Origin: Acidobacteriota bacterium
Lineage (GTDB): Bacteria; Acidobacteriota; UBA6911; JACQSX01
DNA length: 6,747 nucleotides
NCBI GenBank assembly: GCA_016199665.1
Contig: JACQGG010000022.1
Coordinates: forward strand, 1 to 6,747
Direction: 5' to 3'
Shown here piece by piece: positions 4,716 to 6,747 of this stretch (its first letter is position 1; each line of letters begins with the position of its first letter). The notes under the pieces were generated by a model. That model searched no databases. It was not told the DNA's origin and worked only from the letters and a program-made list of their open reading frames with translations. A program made the translations under genes and the position numbers.

Positions 4716-6224
4716 ATGAGCCAGGTTCGCGTTCGATTTGCGCCCAGCCCGACCGGCTACCTGCATGTGGGCAATGTGCGCACGGCGCTCTATAACTGGC
4801 TGTTTGCGCGCCAGCAGCGCGGCGCGTTTATTCTGCGCATCGAAGATACCGACGCGGAACGGTCGGCGCGCGAATATGAAGACCGGTTGGTCTCCGATCT
4901 GCGCTGGCTCGGGCTGGAATGGGACGAGGGCCCTGACAGGGTTGGAGCGTGCGGACCCTACCGGCAGACGGAACGCTTTGCGCTCTACCAGCAGCACGCG
5001 CATCGGCTCCTGCAGCAGGAGGCGGCCTACTACTGCTTCTGCACGCCGGAGGAACTGGAGCGGGAGCGCCAGCGGCAACTTGCCGGCGGCGGCCAGCCGC
5101 GCTATTCCGGAAAGTGCCGGGGAGTCCCCGCAGGGGAAGCCGATCAACGCAGAGCCGCAGGCGAGCCCGCCGCGGTGCGACTCAAAGTCCGGACCGGCCG
5201 GGTCGGTTTTCATGATCTGGTCTTCGGCCGCATTGAGGTTGACTGCGCCGTGATCGGCGATCCCATCCTGCAGCGTTCCGATGGATCTCCAAACTACAAC
5301 TTCGCCGCCGTGATTGATGACGCTCTGATGGAAATCAGCCATGTCATCCGGGGTGAAGGACATCTTTCCAACACCCACCGCCAGTTGCTCATTTATGAGG
5401 CGCTGGGCCGGGAGGTTCCCCGGTTTGCTCATCTTTCCACTCTACTGGGCAGAGACGGATCCAAGCTGAGCAAGCGCCACGGCGCGGCTTCGATCGCTGA
5501 ATTCCGGGGACAGGGCTACTTGCCCGAGGCAATGAACAACTATCTGGCGCTCCTGGGCTGGTCTCCGCCGGAAGAGGGCAGGGAAATCCTGTCGCTCCAG
5601 GAAATGGTGTCGCAGTTTTCCTTCGACAGGGTCTCCAAGAGTCCTGCGATCTTCGACCCGGAAAAGCTGAACTGGGTCAACCGCTCTCACCTGAAGCAGC
5701 GCTCGCCGGCTGAACTGGTCGATGCGGCGCTGCCGTTTCTGGCAGCAGCGGGGCGCATTCCCTACCGCAGGAACCCAGAGGTTGACCGGTTTGTAGGGAT
5801 GATTCTGGAAGCAACCTTGAATCATCTGGACCGGCTGGAACAGGTCGTTGTCGAGTCCCGTCTGGTCTTTGAATTTCCGGTTGAAAATCTTTGGCCGGGA
5901 ACCGAGCTTTCCACGTCGTTGACGCCCGAGGCGATCGTAGTGATTGAAAGTTTTTCCCGCCATATCGACGAGGTCGAAGCGCTGGATGCAGAGAGCTACC
6001 GGCTTGCCGTCAATTCGGTTAAGGCGAAAACGGGACAAAAGGGCAAGAATCTGTTTCACCCCATTCGGGTCGCATTAACCGCCGAGCATTCGGGACCCGA
6101 GCTGGAGAGACTGATTCCGATTCTTGAACTGGGAAGAAAGCTGGCCCTGCCGGCCCGGGTGCTGGGAGCCAGAGAGCGGTTGAAACTGGCGCTGGAGGTC
6201 ATCTTGAGACGGAAAGGAGGCTGA
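4716..6224 (+). CDS. gltX: glutamyl-tRNA synthetase
   Basis: This cytoplasmic class Ic aminoacyl-tRNA synthetase attaches glutamate to tRNA-Glu using ATP. The 502-residue product is of normal length. The Rossmann fold begins with VRFAPSPTGYLHVGN, whose HVGN at 17-20 is the HIGH motif, followed by RIEDTDAERS at 41-50. CFC at 107-109 with Y130 and C134 makes the CxC...YxxxC pattern of the zinc site known in part of this family. IRGEGHLSNTHRQ at 211-223 is a variant of the usual IRG(E/D)DHLSNTPRQ. KLSKRHG at 250-256 is the KMSKS motif, and the rest is the helical anticodon-binding region. Whether it also charges tRNA-Gln cannot be told from sequence alone. It diverges from argG across a 261-bp region and is followed 73 bp later by rlmB on the same strand. 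The start gives the canonical N terminus; no ribosome site is visible. Confidence 0.95.
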   Translation: MSQVRVRFAPSPTGYLHVGNVRTALYNWLFARQQRGAFILRIEDTDAERSAREYEDRLVSDLRWLGLEWDEGPDRVGACGPYRQTERFALYQQHAHRLLQQEAAYYCFCTPEELERERQRQLAGGGQPRYSGKCRGVPAGEADQRRAAGEPAAVRLKVRTGRVGFHDLVFGRIEVDCAVIGDPILQRSDGSPNYNFAAVIDDALMEISHVIRGEGHLSNTHRQLLIYEALGREVPRFAHLSTLLGRDGSKLSKRHGAASIAEFRGQGYLPEAMNNYLALLGWSPPEEGREILSLQEMVSQFSFDRVSKSPAIFDPEKLNWVNRSHLKQRSPAELVDAALPFLAAAGRIPYRRNPEVDRFVGMILEATLNHLDRLEQVVVESRLVFEFPVENLWPGTELSTSLTPEAIVVIESFSRHIDEVEALDAESYRLAVNSVKAKTGQKGKNLFHPIRVALTAEHSGPELERLIPILELGRKLALPARVLGARERLKLALEVILRRKGG

Positions 6225-6255
6225 AAAAATTGGGAGCTCCACCGGTGTCCCTGAC

Positions 6256-6268
6256 GGGCATGTTGCCC
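6256..6268 (+). repeat. small hairpin in the gltX-rlmB gap
   Basis: GGGCA, TGT, TGCCC forms a perfect 5-bp stem with a three-base loop. No T-run follows, so it is not a clear terminator. The same gap contains two short palindromes, GGAGCTCC (6233-6240) and CACCGGTG (6240-6247). A weak promoter reading for rlmB is possible: TTGCCC at 6263-6268, 17 bp, then TATTTG at 6286-6291. Confidence 0.35.
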
Positions 6269-6297
6269 AAGAGTGCATCTCTAGATATTTGAAATTT

Positions 6298-6747
6298 ATG
6301 CACCTGATCTACGGTATCCATCCGGTGCTGGAACTGCTGCGGCACGATTTCCGCAAGATTGAACGTCTTTGGATTACTGAGAATACCGACAGCCCGCGAC
6401 TCAAGGAGCTGGTCAGTCAGGCAAGGCGCCTGGGCATTCCCGTGCACTACGAGCCGAAGGCCGCCATCCGGAGGCGCGCAGGCTCAGAACAGCATCAGGG
6501 TGTGGTCGCCACAGTGACTGCGGCCCGTCTGCTGGAAGACGATGAGGTGCTGGATCAGGGAGGCGACGAGGCGCTGCTGCTTATTCTGGACGGCATCCTG
6601 GACCCCCAGAATCTGGGGGCGATCCTCCGGACGGCGGATGCGGCGGGCGTATCGGGCATTTTCCTGGCGGAGCGCCGCACTGCACCCCTCACTCCGGCGG
6701 CGATAAAAGCGAGCGCCGGCGCGGCGCATCACCTTCGAATCGCGCGC
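6298..6747 (+). CDS. rlmB: 23S rRNA 2'-O-ribose methyltransferase, RlmB/TrmH family (3' end beyond window)
   Basis: SPOUT-class enzyme expected to methylate a guanosine ribose in 23S rRNA using S-adenosylmethionine. The visible 150 residues begin with the substrate-binding domain (MHLIYGIHPVLELL at 1-14, HQGVVA at 66-71). They then enter the SPOUT domain with LDGILDPQNLGAILRTADAAG at 97-117, which is motif 1; N105 and R111 are its conserved residues. ERRTAPLTPAAIKASAGA at 125-142 is also family-typical. Motifs 2 and 3, which form the cofactor knot, lie past the window end, so the reading frame is partial and not broken. The start at 6298 gives the expected N terminus; TTG at 6289 is an alternative, and the frame is open upstream into gltX without resembling the family. 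No good ribosome site is seen. The subfamily (RlmB or another TrmH-type enzyme) is inferred from the N-terminal domain. Confidence 0.88.
   Translation, partial: MHLIYGIHPVLELLRHDFRKIERLWITENTDSPRLKELVSQARRLGIPVHYEPKAAIRRRAGSEQHQGVVATVTAARLLEDDEVLDQGGDEALLLILDGILDPQNLGAILRTADAAGVSGIFLAERRTAPLTPAAIKASAGAAHHLRIAR

Noticed and set aside
4644..5432. 262-codon minus-strand open frame opposite the gltX start
   Set aside because: It lies over conserved GluRS codons and reads through the pyrimidine tract and heptamer array; no family resemblance.

Overview
This GC-rich window carries conserved biosynthetic and translation genes in bacterial order. On the minus strand is a compact three-gene unit, argG-argH-argF, for the last steps of arginine synthesis. 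The arginine repressor argR lies downstream of it on the plus strand, so argR and argF converge. On the other side, diverging from argG, the plus strand carries gltX (glutamyl-tRNA synthetase) and the first 150 codons of an rlmB/TrmH-family rRNA methyltransferase that runs off the window. The protein sequences, GC-rich codons and intergenic short repeats would fit a free-living bacterium such as an Acidobacteriota member. That placement is an impression, not a demonstration.

Region by region. 1-146: no gene that can be supported, a short C-rich heptamer array, and a -10-like element directly before argR. 147-611: argR. 612-759: convergent gap built almost entirely of degenerate 7-bp tandem repeats, G-rich on the argR side and C-rich on the argF side. 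760-4454: argF, argH and argG, tightly packed (argF/argH overlap by 23 bp; the argH/argG gap is 13 bp). 4455-4715: divergent regulatory region with a good sigma70-type promoter for argG, two tandem ARG-box operators, another heptamer array and a pyrimidine tract before gltX. 4716-6224: gltX. 6225-6297: short gap with a small hairpin. 6298-6747: rlmB, partial.

How it works together: ornithine carbamoyltransferase (ArgF) makes citrulline, argininosuccinate synthase (ArgG) joins it to aspartate, and argininosuccinate lyase (ArgH) releases arginine and fumarate. ArgR is expected to sense arginine and bind the paired ARG boxes at the argG promoter, closing a local feedback loop. gltX and rlmB look like translation genes that happen to be neighbours.

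I found no undescribed system. The points most worth a second look are the paired operators, the heptamer repeats present in every gap at the edges of the transcription units but absent inside them, an unusual hairpin-rich 50-residue tail on ArgG, and a recurring TANNNT element 7-9 nt before unit-leading start codons, which suggests leaderless transcripts.
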